Of a stretch of 64,000 bases of DNA, positions 8,256 through 17,854 are shown one piece after another (the first letter of the stretch is position 1; every line of letters begins with the position of its first letter). This DNA is from Phaeodactylum tricornutum CCAP 1055/1 (taxonomy: Eukaryota; Bacillariophyta; Bacillariophyceae; Surirellales; Neidiaceae). The notes below the pieces were generated by a model. That model saw only the letters and a program-made list of their open reading frames with translations. It made no database searches and was not told the DNA's origin. Location of the stretch: the NCBI RefSeq assembly GCF_000150955.2, contig NC_011681.1, positions 171,501 through 235,500 of the forward strand. Reading direction: 5' to 3'. The translations under genes and the position numbers were made by a program.

Positions 8256-10574
8256 ATGGTGGCGGTCCGTAGTGCCCGTAGTGCCACCGTCACGGAACCA
8301 CAGGATCGCGATTGCGTCTTGACTACCGTGACGACGGGCGACACGGAAGACTCTACTACTAGTAGTGCTAGTACTAGTAATACTACTACTACACCGACCG
8401 ACCGTTTGCTCCGGGACGTGTTGCAGTTGCACGCGGTAATCCATCATCTCGGACGGACCTCACCATCCGTCGCAACCGCATTCGCCACACCAAACGACGA
8501 CGACGACGACAAGAAGCCGAACACCGCTGACCCGAACCACAAGAACAAGACTCTTGACGACGACGACCATCTCTCCACACTCGCGTCTCGCATTTACCGT
8601 CTCATCGTCGACGGGAAACCGTACGAACTCGCGGGTTTGAAGGATGTCCCGAAACCCTTCTTTCGGTCGCCCGGACGGTGTTTGGCCCGCGACGGGGCGA
8701 TGCGGTATCAGGTCTTGTCCGAACGCGACGCCCACGCCGCCATTGTCGTGTTGCTCCGGCACGAATTCCAACGCCAAGATCTCGTCGGCTGGGAACAGCA
8801 AGCGCCCTACAAGGATTTCCGGACTGCCATGACATCCTCGACCACGGCGACGGTGGGAATCGTCCCCGATCCCAAGGACGCCATCGTCCTGAACGTAGCC
8901 GACGGTAACGGAGACAAACTCTACGAGTCGCAGGGAGGCAACAAGGCAATCTTTAATCTCGCTTCGCAACTCGTCACTTCCTACACGAACGATTCGGAAA
9001 AGCGGGTCGAAGCAGCGCTCGCGATTATGAAGGGCCTCCGGGAAGCCGAAGTCATTGAGGAAGACAAGGAAAGCAAGACCACCACGGTAGTGGCCTCAAA
9101 CACCTCGCGGTATCTTTTGCGCACGCCCCGGAACGATGATACCATCACGTGGTCCATTCTTGACGCCGCGGCCGCCGCCGAATTCACCGTCATCTTTGTC
9201 CTCGAAATTTTTCTCGAAAAGGGCATTCACCTTTTGCCACCCGGCGAGGTCCTCGGGAGTGCCGTGGCCCTGGACAAGACCATGGTCAAGCCTTCTACCG
9301 AACCGGTACCCGATCCCACCGACTACGATGTACTCTTTGGACGCGGCGGGATGACCAACTCGCATCCCGGCAATCGACGCTTTCGGGACGTCATTGCTCT
9401 GCACCGACCCGACTATATACGAGCCATTAAAATGGACAAGCCCGGAGTCGCACGCAAAATTGTCCAAGCCATTCGGACGGGCATCCCGCCCGGAAGGTAC
9501 GTGCGTTGGAAAACTCTCTCTGTGTATGTGTGCACGTTTGTACGTTCTCACACACCGCGGCCTCCCATCGTTTACTTCCGCAGATTCCTCAAAAAGAACG
9601 ACGACGGCAAGTGGTACGACGTGGGTGATCGCACCGCCGCGGAAAAGACGTCACAGGGCTTGCGGGAGCGTTCCAACGCCGAAAAACGGCAGCGGTGTGC
9701 GCTACGGGAAGCCCTGCGCATCCGACGCCAGGACATGGCTCTGGACGGTGGCCACACCCATAAGAAGACCAAAATCACCAACGCCGACCTGGCGGCCGCG
9801 GCCGCCAATCACGCTCCCATTCTCAATTACGTCGGGACCAACTTGGCCGTTCCCTTGTCTCTGGGCATGAGGGAAGCACCCAAAAATACGGTCAAAAAGC
9901 GCGACGGGAAAGACTTGGGCGAACTTAACACGGAAGGTCTCCCGCCCAACGCGGTCGACGAAGACGGCAATATTCTCGTCACCGACTACGATATCCTCTG
10001 CGGCCGCGGGGGACTCACGAACCACCACAAAGGCAACAAGCGATTCCGCGACATTGTCGCCTTGCATCGACCCGACTACGTGCGTGCTCCCAAAATCCAG
10101 AAACCTTCGGTGGCGCGAGTGATTGTACGTGCCATTCGGAACGGCGATCCACCGGGACGCTTCCTACGCAAGGACGACAAGAGTGGCAAATGGATCGATA
10201 TCGGCGACAAGAAAGCGGCCGAGAAAACGTCACAAGCCCTGCGCGAAAAGACCGACGAAGAGAGGGAAAAGCTCAAGCGCGACCCGAATTCCGGAGTCGG
10301 CATACTTTTGCCTAATCCGGCCTCTTATCTGGCGGCGGCTACCGCCACCGCCATGTTTGCCATACCGGCAACCGTTCCAGTACCTACCGGCGTGCCCGCC
10401 GAGGCCGCGGGTGCGGAAGCACCGGGTGAATCCGTCAAGTCGGATGAGGTAGTGAAAGAGGAAGCCGACGATAATACTCAGCGTGTAGACAACACCAGCG
10501 ATCAGAGCAAGCCTACGAGCACCGATCATCCTGGGAAGCAAATTGGCGAGGACGTTCAAACCGAAAGCGTCTGA
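8256..10574 (+). CDS. Protein with two DUF6824 domains
   Basis: I start at the ATG at 8256 in a good context (AACCATGG). Removing one 87-bp intron (9497-9583, GTACGT...TCCGCAG) gives 743 residues. Two copies of the stramenopile DUF6824 domain are visible: 'DYDVLFGRGGMTNSHPGNRRFRD' (from about 9319) and 'DYDILCGRGGLTNHHKGNKRFRD' (from about 9982). Each is followed by 'PPGRFL.K...GKW.D.GD..AAEKTSQ.LRE'. The intron interrupts the first copy exactly at 'GR|FLKK', and the uninterrupted second copy shows what the spliced product should be. The N-terminal half has an acidic linker and a globular region of unknown type. The tail is Ala/Pro then acidic. DUF6824 proteins are abundant in diatoms and have no settled function; a DNA-binding or regulatory role is only a guess. 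Confidence 0.85.
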   Translation: MVAVRSARSATVTEPQDRDCVLTTVTTGDTEDSTTSSASTSNTTTTPTDRLLRDVLQLHAVIHHLGRTSPSVATAFATPNDDDDDKKPNTADPNHKNKTLDDDDHLSTLASRIYRLIVDGKPYELAGLKDVPKPFFRSPGRCLARDGAMRYQVLSERDAHAAIVVLLRHEFQRQDLVGWEQQAPYKDFRTAMTSSTTATVGIVPDPKDAIVLNVADGNGDKLYESQGGNKAIFNLASQLVTSYTNDSEKRVEAALAIMKGLREAEVIEEDKESKTTTVVASNTSRYLLRTPRNDDTITWSILDAAAAAEFTVIFVLEIFLEKGIHLLPPGEVLGSAVALDKTMVKPSTEPVPDPTDYDVLFGRGGMTNSHPGNRRFRDVIALHRPDYIRAIKMDKPGVARKIVQAIRTGIPPGRYVRWKTLSVYVCTFVRSHTPRPPIVYFRRFLKKNDDGKWYDVGDRTAAEKTSQGLRERSNAEKRQRCALREALRIRRQDMALDGGHTHKKTKITNADLAAAAANHAPILNYVGTNLAVPLSLGMREAPKNTVKKRDGKDLGELNTEGLPPNAVDEDGNILVTDYDILCGRGGLTNHHKGNKRFRDIVALHRPDYVRAPKIQKPSVARVIVRAIRNGDPPGRFLRKDDKSGKWIDIGDKKAAEKTSQALREKTDEEREKLKRDPNSGVGILLPNPASYLAAATATAMFAIPATVPVPTGVPAEAAGAEAPGESVKSDEVVKEEADDNTQRVDNTSDQSKPTSTDHPGKQIGEDVQTESV

Positions 10575-11067
10575 GAGTGCTAGTCTCGCACTATTAGACT
10601 TTCACGAAGGGCGTGACTGTTATACTCCAGAGAAAGGAAACCCGGGGTGTCTCTATTTATGTACGGTATCTATTTATAAATCTTAAGTCATACGGATTAA
10701 ACTTGAGTCTCATTGATTGCCGACAATGACAACGTCGGTCCATAACACTATACAGCTTTGATAAACTTGGCATCTCGGGACTGCACCATTCGTGCCGGCC
10801 ACGGCCGAGCCAGAAGCAAATCTCGTTGCGGATGAGGGTTCGGCCTTCGATTGTTTTCAGTTCGTTGCGCAAGTTCGCAACGTGGATGTCTATGCCTAGC
10901 CCGAGAACGAGCGACTCATTTGCAACGGAACGATCAACGAGGGAATTCTCAGCGCATGTTAGCTACCAGAAAAATACAGATAAATCTATGCAGACACAAT
11001 GCTTACGGCCAATTTACAGTAAGTATCTTACCACAAAATCTCCGTGCCAACGAGGAATCGTCACGAC
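10575..11067. other. Convergent intergenic region
   Basis: About 490 bp between two convergent gene ends. Nothing recognisable; presumably 3' UTRs of both genes. Confidence 0.6.
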
Positions 11068-12429
11068 CTACAATGCTTGTACAGGTTGATCCTCCTGTTC
11101 CGTCAACTCTTCGCCCGTAGCAGCTTCCTCTCGTTTGGGTTGGTCCGGAGCCGCAGGTTTGCGGGCAATTTTTCTCTCCACGCGTTTTTCCATTGGAATA
11201 TCCTCCCACGATTCAATGACTTCCCGCTCTTCCTCTTTTTGAGATCGTCTCAGGTTCAGACACTCTCGGAGTAGATTGCTGCTCACGTGCGGTGGTACCC
11301 GCGTGCATGGTTGACACCAACCAGTCTTGGCACAAATTTCGGTACCGGCCTGCACGCTGGGCACGAAAAAGCCGCATCGACCACACTGTTCGTCAATCGA
11401 AGGTTCACGAAAGGGACCAAAATAGCTTTGGCTGCGACCGGACGAGGTACCGAGAATGCTCTGCGCCGCCACCACGCCAATACCGGCTTCCATGTCCCAC
11501 AGTTTTTCCGACTTGGCCTGGAGGTGCTCCGGAAAATTGCGCAAGCGATCCAGGCGAATTTGGTCGGGAAAGTCTTGGTTCGAGCTGAAGCGCAAACGGT
11601 GCTCGTCTTCACGTTCGTACTGTCGGCGGAGATTATGGAAGCGATTCTTGATGCCGTTGTCCGTGCGTCCGGGGATGACCTTGGACATTTTTGCCCAGTG
11701 GCTACCGATAGTGTTGTAAAGGTGAAATATGGTGGAGTCTTCGACCGGATTCCAGTCCGTGACCTTGAGACGGGGATTGAGATGATTGACGTAGCGCTCG
11801 CGACACTGCTTTCCCGTACGATCGTGTAAGTTTTGTGCGACAACACTCCACTTCATGGGCATTTGCATCCCTTGCACAATTTTGAGCAGAATGGCGTCTT
11901 CTTCCTTGGTCCAGGCCTTGGGACCCGTCTTGCGCCGGGAATCACTATCGGGTGATCCGTTGGGCGGTCCACTGGAACTGGGGTAGGGAATCGGCATACC
12001 GGGTGGCATACCAAACGCGGCTGGATGCATTCTTCCCGGAGGCATCGGTGCCCCACCGTAGGGCGGATATCCGTGTGGCGGTGGAAACGGCGGTCCGTAT
12101 CCGTGTGCCGGTCCCCGGTGTCGGGAAGGATCCCCCATCCAGGGGGGACGGTCGTTGTTCCGCGGAAGACCCCGTTCCGGCGGATTCGGATAATGGACGC
12201 GTGCTTGGTGTTGTTGTTGTTCCGGACGTGGCGGGGATCCCGCCGCTGCCGTCGTGGTACTGCCCGACGCCGCTCCGACGCTACTGTTCTCCCCAATCCG
12301 GACCCACTCCGTATCCCCGTCGCTGTAGCACAAGAGATGCTCCCCCGTGGAGACATCGTACTCTTGCACCACCCCCGTGTACCAGCTTTCGTTGACGGGC
12401 CAAAAGACGCGAACCTTGCGACCAATCAT
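11068..12429 (-). CDS. MYB R2R3-type transcription factor with Tudor-like N-terminus
   Basis: A 453-residue protein with an ATG at 12429. Residues 2-47 ('GRKVRVFWPVNESWYTGVV', 'HLLCYSDGDTEWV') resemble a Tudor/PWWP-like beta barrel that reads chromatin marks in other proteins. Residues 50-165 are a Pro/Gly/His-rich linker. Two MYB repeats follow: residues 171-222 ('KAWTKEEDAILLKIV...KWSVVAQNLHDRTGKQCRERYVNHLNP') and 223-272 ('WNPVEDSTIFHLYNTIGSHWAKMSKVIPGRTDNGIKNRFHNL'). The C-terminal third is acidic and Glu/Lys-rich with a cysteine group ('CGRCGFF...CAKTGWCQPC') that may bind zinc. It is most likely a nuclear DNA-binding regulator. Its target genes are unknown. Confidence 0.9.
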   Translation of the reverse strand: MIGRKVRVFWPVNESWYTGVVQEYDVSTGEHLLCYSDGDTEWVRIGENSSVGAASGSTTTAAAGSPPRPEQQQHQARVHYPNPPERGLPRNNDRPPWMGDPSRHRGPAHGYGPPFPPPHGYPPYGGAPMPPGRMHPAAFGMPPGMPIPYPSSSGPPNGSPDSDSRRKTGPKAWTKEEDAILLKIVQGMQMPMKWSVVAQNLHDRTGKQCRERYVNHLNPRLKVTDWNPVEDSTIFHLYNTIGSHWAKMSKVIPGRTDNGIKNRFHNLRRQYEREDEHRLRFSSNQDFPDQIRLDRLRNFPEHLQAKSEKLWDMEAGIGVVAAQSILGTSSGRSQSYFGPFREPSIDEQCGRCGFFVPSVQAGTEICAKTGWCQPCTRVPPHVSSNLLRECLNLRRSQKEEEREVIESWEDIPMEKRVERKIARKPAAPDQPKREEAATGEELTEQEDQPVQAL

Positions 12430-13611
12430 GCAATTGTTGCAGTACCTGTGTCAAATTTCAGCACCGCACTCAGTTGACGGTGACAACAATAACAATAGTA
12501 ACAACATTTAAAACAACAAACGCACACCAGTTGTCAACGTATGCATACAGCAACAACAACACGACCAACAATTTCAACTACTTCTACTCTAGCGAGGGCG
12601 TGTCAGGCTCCGACGGCTCCAAAGAGACGTTTCCCGCTTCCTAGTAGTGGGAACTTACCGAGGTCGTGACCCGGACGTCGATTCGTCCGACTTGATATCA
12701 TCGTCACAGGCTAGCAAAGGCACACCTTCGACGTTGCAGTGGGCACAACTATCGGTCAACGGTAACGGGTCGGCCGGTGTTTGCAAACGCGGCATGGTGT
12801 CGTGCACCGACTATTTTGAAACACGTCGCGAGTGGCAACGACCGGGCTCACCCTCCCCAACGTGTCCGTTCACTTTTGGAGGGAAGACGGTTGGAGCGTT
12901 GCCGGTACGTTTCGTGGATCTGTACCGAGACGACGGTTCGAAAGTCAGCGTACGCACCACCAGCACCACTGAAACTGCTGTATATACTGACTGTTGCTAT
13001 ATATACCTATGTAACTTTATAGTTGGGCTTGTGCGTAGGTGTGTGTACGCTTGTAGTACGGTGTATTCGGGTGCTGTCGGTGTCAGCCTGTCTTCCCGCC
13101 CAACGGAAAACATTGTCTATTCAACGTGTGGTGCAATCCGTTGACTGTGAAAAAGAACAACACGGAAGCCAGTCGACCGTTCTCTCTCGGTAACGACCTC
13201 GCGTCCCCTGACTGTGTGTGAGTCGTGGGATTGGCCCAAAGGTGTGTCACTGCGACTGACGGTTGATCGCCAAAGGTGTGTCACTGCGACTCAAGCTTGA
13301 TCGCCAAAGGTGTGTCACTACGACTCACGTCCGGATTCGTCCAAACGACTGCAACCCTCTAACCTGTCTGTAGGAAAAGACCGAGCGAAAATGATCTCAC
13401 CGACGAACATCGACCTTGAGTGATCAACCTTTTACGTATTGAGAGCGGCCAACTATCACAAAGAATCTACGCCAACGCCAGTGTTCCCATTCCGAAACGC
13501 CCGGCTTGATATTCGGTACATTGATGGGACCTAGAGTCCGAACGGCAGAGAGCCGTATGAGATAACTTACAGTGGTTTTTACATGAATGAATACTATAAA
13601 AAGGCGTACGA
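12430..13611. other. Intergenic region with CAA-rich tract and tandem repeat
   Basis: About 1.2 kb between the MYB gene start and the alpha-kinase end. It carries a CAA/AAC-rich tract near 12480-12575 (probably MYB 5' UTR), a TCACAGTCA word (minus) at 13142-13150 and three tandem 34-bp units. An open frame at 12647-13144 starts with GTG and looks random. Confidence 0.6.
13236..13330. repeat. 34-bp direct tandem repeat, three copies
   Basis: Units begin at 13236, 13270 and 13304, each with the core CCAAAGGTGTGTCACTGCGA (third copy has one change). The first two units share the GATCG end that precedes the next copy. It lies upstream of the MYB gene and downstream of the alpha-kinase gene. Confidence 0.9.
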
Positions 13612-14421
13612 TTACCACGAATCGTCATCCGAAGAGTCTTCGTTGTCGTCGTAGATTGGTTGCAGTGATGCATTAAAGCGAGCCGTGTTGCAGGTGAGCA
13701 AAAGGTGGGTGGAGTCGGATCCAAACATGCTCGTCCCCTGATTCAACTTGAACCACGCCCGGGCACTTCGGGGGCGCTGCCAATAACCGTCCCAATTGCA
13801 AAAGCGGTTGCATTCGTGATTGGCAAAGAAGCTTTCGATGCCCTTTTCACCCAAATCGGTGGGCCCGTATTGGCGGTCCCGTGAACAAATTGCAGGGTCC
13901 GTCAGTTCAAAACGACACTTGTTCTGACGGTACGAATTGTACCGATAACGGCCCTGGAGATCGCACACAATCAGTCGTCCACCCGAACGGTGGTACGTAT
14001 AGTGACAATAGGCCTCCATGGCGAGCTCCGCATCGCCATCATACCGGATCCATCCATTGTTGGACGTAAACCTGGTAAAGTCTCGAATCAAAGGCTCCAC
14101 CATGTACTTGGCACGTCCGGCGTTCATTACGTTGCCACGTGTCACGAGAATTTCTTTCCCTACCTCACACATTCCGTTCCAGTCCTCGGCATAGTCGACG
14201 GCCTTGTCAATGATACGGAAATCGTTACTGTAATAGTAGTCTTCCAGGTGACTACAGTGCGGCTTGAACTGCTTACAAACCGCTTCTTGTGCGTTGCGGT
14301 TACCGCCAACGTATGTTCCCGCGTACACCAGGCGAAACGAGCCTTTTCCCACCAATTGATCGCGGTGCGTGATCACACTTTGGCTGGTCAAATTGGTCCG
14401 GGCGGCGGAAGATGACGACAT
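13612..14421 (-). CDS. Alpha-kinase (MHCK/EF2K/TRPM type)
   Basis: A compact 269-residue atypical Ser/Thr kinase with an ATG at 14421. It is almost only a kinase domain plus an acidic tail ('YDDNEDSSDDDSW'). Visible landmarks: a glycine loop 'VGKGSFRLVYAG' (24-35), the invariant Lys in 'AVCKQF' (50), 'MVEPLIRDF' (107-115), 'CDLQG' (153-157), 'LTDPAICS' (173-180), the substrate-loop motif 'GPTDLGEKGI' (186-195) and the zinc cluster 'NHECNRFC' (201-208). In EF2 kinase and myosin heavy chain kinase the zinc site also uses a His in 'DPxIH'; here that position is Cys179. The substrate is unknown, with no adapter or repeat domain attached. Confidence 0.9.
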   Translation of the reverse strand: MSSSSAARTNLTSQSVITHRDQLVGKGSFRLVYAGTYVGGNRNAQEAVCKQFKPHCSHLEDYYYSNDFRIIDKAVDYAEDWNGMCEVGKEILVTRGNVMNAGRAKYMVEPLIRDFTRFTSNNGWIRYDGDAELAMEAYCHYTYHRSGGRLIVCDLQGRYRYNSYRQNKCRFELTDPAICSRDRQYGPTDLGEKGIESFFANHECNRFCNWDGYWQRPRSARAWFKLNQGTSMFGSDSTHLLLTCNTARFNASLQPIYDDNEDSSDDDSW

Positions 14422-14857
14422 TGATCACGGTGCCAGACTAGGCATCCGGTGGCCTTGCATGCGGTGTCAGGTTATCCCGACGCCGCATCGTGTCGTTGCT
14501 AGTAGTGACTATGAACGAACGAAAAGATCGGTTGCACGTTGAAGGCGGGGTTGTGTCCAGCCAATCGGGTCCGGCGTGTCGTGAGGTGCTGTTTGGCATA
14601 GACATTCGATGTACGTACACCAGTGAAACCCAAGCCTTAGTCGGAGTTGCCTACACTTAACCCCCATAATGTCGTTAGGAACCAAAATTCTACGTTTCGG
14701 ATTTGACTCCGACCGTCCCTGGCATTCTCATTTCTTCTGCGAGGCGACCGTTGAACACTTCACACTTTTCCACTCGGGCCGCTCACTATTTTGTCACTTT
14801 GGTGCGCAACGGCACGGTACACAGCGACTACCTCTACTGCGAAATATAGCCTTCCGC
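14422..14857. other. Divergent intergenic region
   Basis: About 435 bp between the alpha-kinase start and the chosen start of the secreted protein. An in-frame ATG at 14669 could lengthen the latter. Nothing else is seen. Confidence 0.45.
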
Positions 14858-15880
14858 ATGTTGAATTTAAGATGTGCACGTCCTTTGGCTATCCTAAGTC
14901 TCGTTACTTTACGTCAATTGGCCTTCGCACGAAGCTGGCTCGATGTGGCCGACGTTGCACTCTTCGCCGTATCACCGATGGATCCGAATCGTCTCCTTTA
15001 CAGTGGTGAAAGTGATCCGTTCCTTTTTCCAACGCCAAACCCAACTACGTCACCGTTTTCAGGGCCGATCGCAACTCCTACCTCCCGTCCAGTAGCTAAT
15101 GTTGTTGCCGCACCCAGCACATCGGAACAGAGGTCGAACGCACCGTCTGCGCGTTGGGAAAATCGGGATGGAAATGGTGGTTGCCAACCTGGACGAGTAC
15201 TTCACGAAGTCGTATTACAGGACTTCGGGGGTGACGAACAATACAACAACAGCATAGCTTTTTGGACTATGCCTGATATTTTACCGGACGAAAGATCCGA
15301 AACCAGCTCAACTGCGCATATTTCCGGTCCGAACCCCACTTCAGATGGCTTGGACAGCGCTTCTGAAGGAGGAATCGAATTATTCAAAGGCAGTTGGAAG
15401 GCTGGCGAAGACTCTTTCTCTTACATTTGCCTGCAGCCTGCTAAGTGCTACCAAATGGAAGTTGAAGGCGGACTCGGGTCAAGTGATGCTACATGGGAAG
15501 TAAGAAAAGTAGAGATGGATATAAACGAGAACATGGGTGCAGTAGTGGCAAAAGGCTTCGTACCAGAAAAGTGCGAATTCTCAATATTGAATGAAGAGAC
15601 CGACGCGCTAGCCTGTCCTCTCCGTTGCAACGTCTCTCCCGAAACGCCGGCAGCTTCTTTCTCTTCGGCCCCAGCCTCTGCACTACCCACGGCGCTTTTA
15701 AGTGATGCGACAGAGAAGCCGAATCTATTGCGTTCGACAGCACCTAGCGATGGTCCGTCACTTATCCCAAGCGACGTCCCGTCATATGTACCCAGCTATG
15801 CACCATCCATCGTCCCCAGTGAAATTCCTTCGTCGAATGTACAAAGTGGCTTTGGAACAGATCAACGTATTATTGATTAA
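14858..15880 (+). CDS. Putative secreted protein with Pro/Ser repeat tail
   Basis: A protein of unknown function. I choose the ATG at 14858 (340 residues), because it gives a signal-peptide-like start ('RPLAILSLVTLRQLAFARS'); the frame also has an ATG at 14669 that would bury this segment. The middle has a folded region with 'FKGSWKAGEDSFSYICLQPAKCYQMEVEGG' and four to six cysteines. The tail contains a run of 'PSxxPSxxPS' units ('PSDVPSYVPSYAPSIVPS'), a pattern common in diatom extracellular and cell-wall proteins. Secretion to the surface is inferred from these two traits. No enzyme motif is visible. Confidence 0.65.
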   Translation: MLNLRCARPLAILSLVTLRQLAFARSWLDVADVALFAVSPMDPNRLLYSGESDPFLFPTPNPTTSPFSGPIATPTSRPVANVVAAPSTSEQRSNAPSARWENRDGNGGCQPGRVLHEVVLQDFGGDEQYNNSIAFWTMPDILPDERSETSSTAHISGPNPTSDGLDSASEGGIELFKGSWKAGEDSFSYICLQPAKCYQMEVEGGLGSSDATWEVRKVEMDINENMGAVVAKGFVPEKCEFSILNEETDALACPLRCNVSPETPAASFSSAPASALPTALLSDATEKPNLLRSTAPSDGPSLIPSDVPSYVPSYAPSIVPSEIPSSNVQSGFGTDQRIID

Positions 15881-16486
15881 CAGAGAGTTTTCCTTCGCTT
15901 CACTGTCAGAGTACTGTTCGGAAACTAACTGTAAATAACTCTTTCATATCCGCAGCATTTCGAAAAAGATGCTTTCCTGTTGGTGCAAGTACTATAGATC
16001 AACAAAAGCATGCAAGCAGTACTAAAATCGCCGATAAGTGCGATATTGAAATACTACTAGTGTGACATTTGCACTATAAGAATTAGTTTCGCACCATGTC
16101 GCCATTACATGACGAAATCTTGGTCAGACATATCGACTCGCTTACGCCCACTGGACCAACGAGCGCCAGCGAGACTGCTCATTCTCAGTCAAAGCCTGCT
16201 GGCGGATGAGGACGATCCATCTCATGTCATCGCGGTTAAGAAACATTGCAGTCTCAAACCGTAGACACCGTTGCGGAGACAAAGCGGCTTTACATTAGCG
16301 AACCATAGGAATAAGATTTTGTACCAACTTAGCTGCTCCAAAGATTTTGGAGGGAGTATTGTCTCCTGGAGAGAAGCAGGCGGTATTGTGGTGGAGGGTA
16401 GGAGGCCTCGATCAAGACAAACGACGTAGGGCACTGTAATTCTGGGACAGCCCGTTCTATTTGACTTTAGCGGTGTAACAGGCAAG
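15881..16486. other. Intergenic, 5' flank of ALG1
   Basis: About 600 bp without a supported gene. A partial motif TCTCAGTCA lies near 16184, in the ALG1 orientation. Confidence 0.55.
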
Positions 16487-17854
16487 ATGCATGTTGTTGT
16501 AATCGTTCTAGGTGATCTCGGAAGGTCGCCTCGCATGCAATATCATGCCCTTTCTCTCCTACAAGCTGGGCATTTTGTTTCTCTTATAGGCTACGAAGGT
16601 GAAGACCTTATCCCAGCGCTTTACGAGTTTTCCAACGAGCAACTGGGTATCATCCGATTCAAAGTACCTTCTCCGAGATTGTTACAGAAGGTCATGCCAG
16701 TTTATTTTGTCTGGCGGATATTCAGCTTAACAGTTTGGTCGCTGTTTGCTTTGCTCTCAGTGCACGCAAAGCGGAAGTACCCTATAGACTGCATTCTTGT
16801 GCAAAATCCGCCTGCTCTTCCCTTGCTCTCTGTTGCCTATACTTTCTGCTGGATACTGCGCCTCCTCCAAGGAAAACGCGCCTGTTTGATTATCGACTGG
16901 CACAATATCGGCTATTCCATGTTGAAGCCAGGTGGCTTCCAAATACTCGCGCGAACCTACGAACGAATAATGGCACCTCTTGCTGATGGCCATTTTACCG
17001 TAACAAAGGCAATGAAAAATTTTCTACACGCTACAATGAACATACCGGACGATGCGAATATACGCGTACTATATGACTGCCCTCCAGATATGTTTCAACC
17101 AATATCATTTGAACAGCAATACGACATTCTTTACGAGCTGGACAAAAAGTTTTGCGAGGCGTGTCCACGATTTTGGTATGCCAGTAAAGACCCAGAATGT
17201 CAGTCTATGTTCATTGAAAAATTGCCGAATGGAGATTGCCGACCTCGGAAGGGACGGCCTGCACTGATCACAAGCTCAACAAGCTGGACAGCTGACGAAG
17301 ATTTTGGTATTCTGCTCGCTGCCTTGATTCTTCTAGATGACCGGATTAAAAGCGAAAAGTCTTCATTGAAAGTGATGGTTGCTGTGACCGGGAAAGGACC
17401 TCAGAAAGCTGCGTACGAGGAAAAAATTTCGCAGCTCAGCCTTGAGTTTGTCGCGATTCAAACTTTGTGGTTAAAGCCAGAGAACTATCCCAAGCTGATC
17501 GCATGCGCGGACTTTGGAGTATCACTTCATACTTCGACGTCTGGTCTAGATTTACCAATGAAAATTCTTGATCTCTACGGATGCGAAGTTCCTGTTTGTG
17601 CAGCAGATTTCGAGTGCTTACCAGAGCTTGTTTTGGATGACCGAAACGGCCGCGTTTTTCGAAGTCATGAAGAGCTAGCTGACCAGTTTTGGGAATTATT
17701 GCATCCGTTGACCCAAGTCTCATCTGCGTCTTGCCATGGTTTTGGAACTTTGGAGCGCTACTCTCGTACGCTCAGAGGTCGGAAGCGCTGGGCCGAAAAT
17801 TGGACGTCCTCTGCCTTGCCAGTTATTTCGTTGGCCGTAAGTAAGCAAGAGTAA
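16487..17854 (+). CDS. ALG1: ALG1 beta-1,4-mannosyltransferase
   Basis: A 455-residue GT33 glycosyltransferase. It adds the first mannose from GDP-mannose to GlcNAc2-PP-dolichol on the cytosolic face of the ER, an early step of N-glycan assembly. It starts at the ATG at 16487 with 'HVVVIVLGDLGRSPRMQYHALSL', the family's usual opening. A membrane segment at about residues 75-125 includes 'VQNPPALPLL'. 'LIIDWHNIGYSML' and 'FTVTKAM' follow. The C-terminal donor-binding half has 'SSTSWTADEDFGILLAAL', 'VTGKGPQK' and 'SGLDLPMKILDLYGCEVPVCA'. All are close to yeast and human ALG1 landmarks, and the length is typical. Single exon. Confidence 0.93.
   Translation: MHVVVIVLGDLGRSPRMQYHALSLLQAGHFVSLIGYEGEDLIPALYEFSNEQLGIIRFKVPSPRLLQKVMPVYFVWRIFSLTVWSLFALLSVHAKRKYPIDCILVQNPPALPLLSVAYTFCWILRLLQGKRACLIIDWHNIGYSMLKPGGFQILARTYERIMAPLADGHFTVTKAMKNFLHATMNIPDDANIRVLYDCPPDMFQPISFEQQYDILYELDKKFCEACPRFWYASKDPECQSMFIEKLPNGDCRPRKGRPALITSSTSWTADEDFGILLAALILLDDRIKSEKSSLKVMVAVTGKGPQKAAYEEKISQLSLEFVAIQTLWLKPENYPKLIACADFGVSLHTSTSGLDLPMKILDLYGCEVPVCAADFECLPELVLDDRNGRVFRSHEELADQFWELLHPLTQVSSASCHGFGTLERYSRTLRGRKRWAENWTSSALPVISLAVSKQE

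Noticed and set aside
7598-8272. 224-codon open frame before the DUF6824 gene
   Set aside because: Non-ATG start, covers a microsatellite and low-complexity DNA; likely 5' flank.
11283-11846. Open frames antisense and in other frames over the MYB gene
   Set aside because: Shadows of a GC-rich real gene with firm domains.
12647-13144. 165-codon open frame upstream of the MYB gene
   Set aside because: Starts with GTG, has random composition and overlaps a region with promoter-like words.
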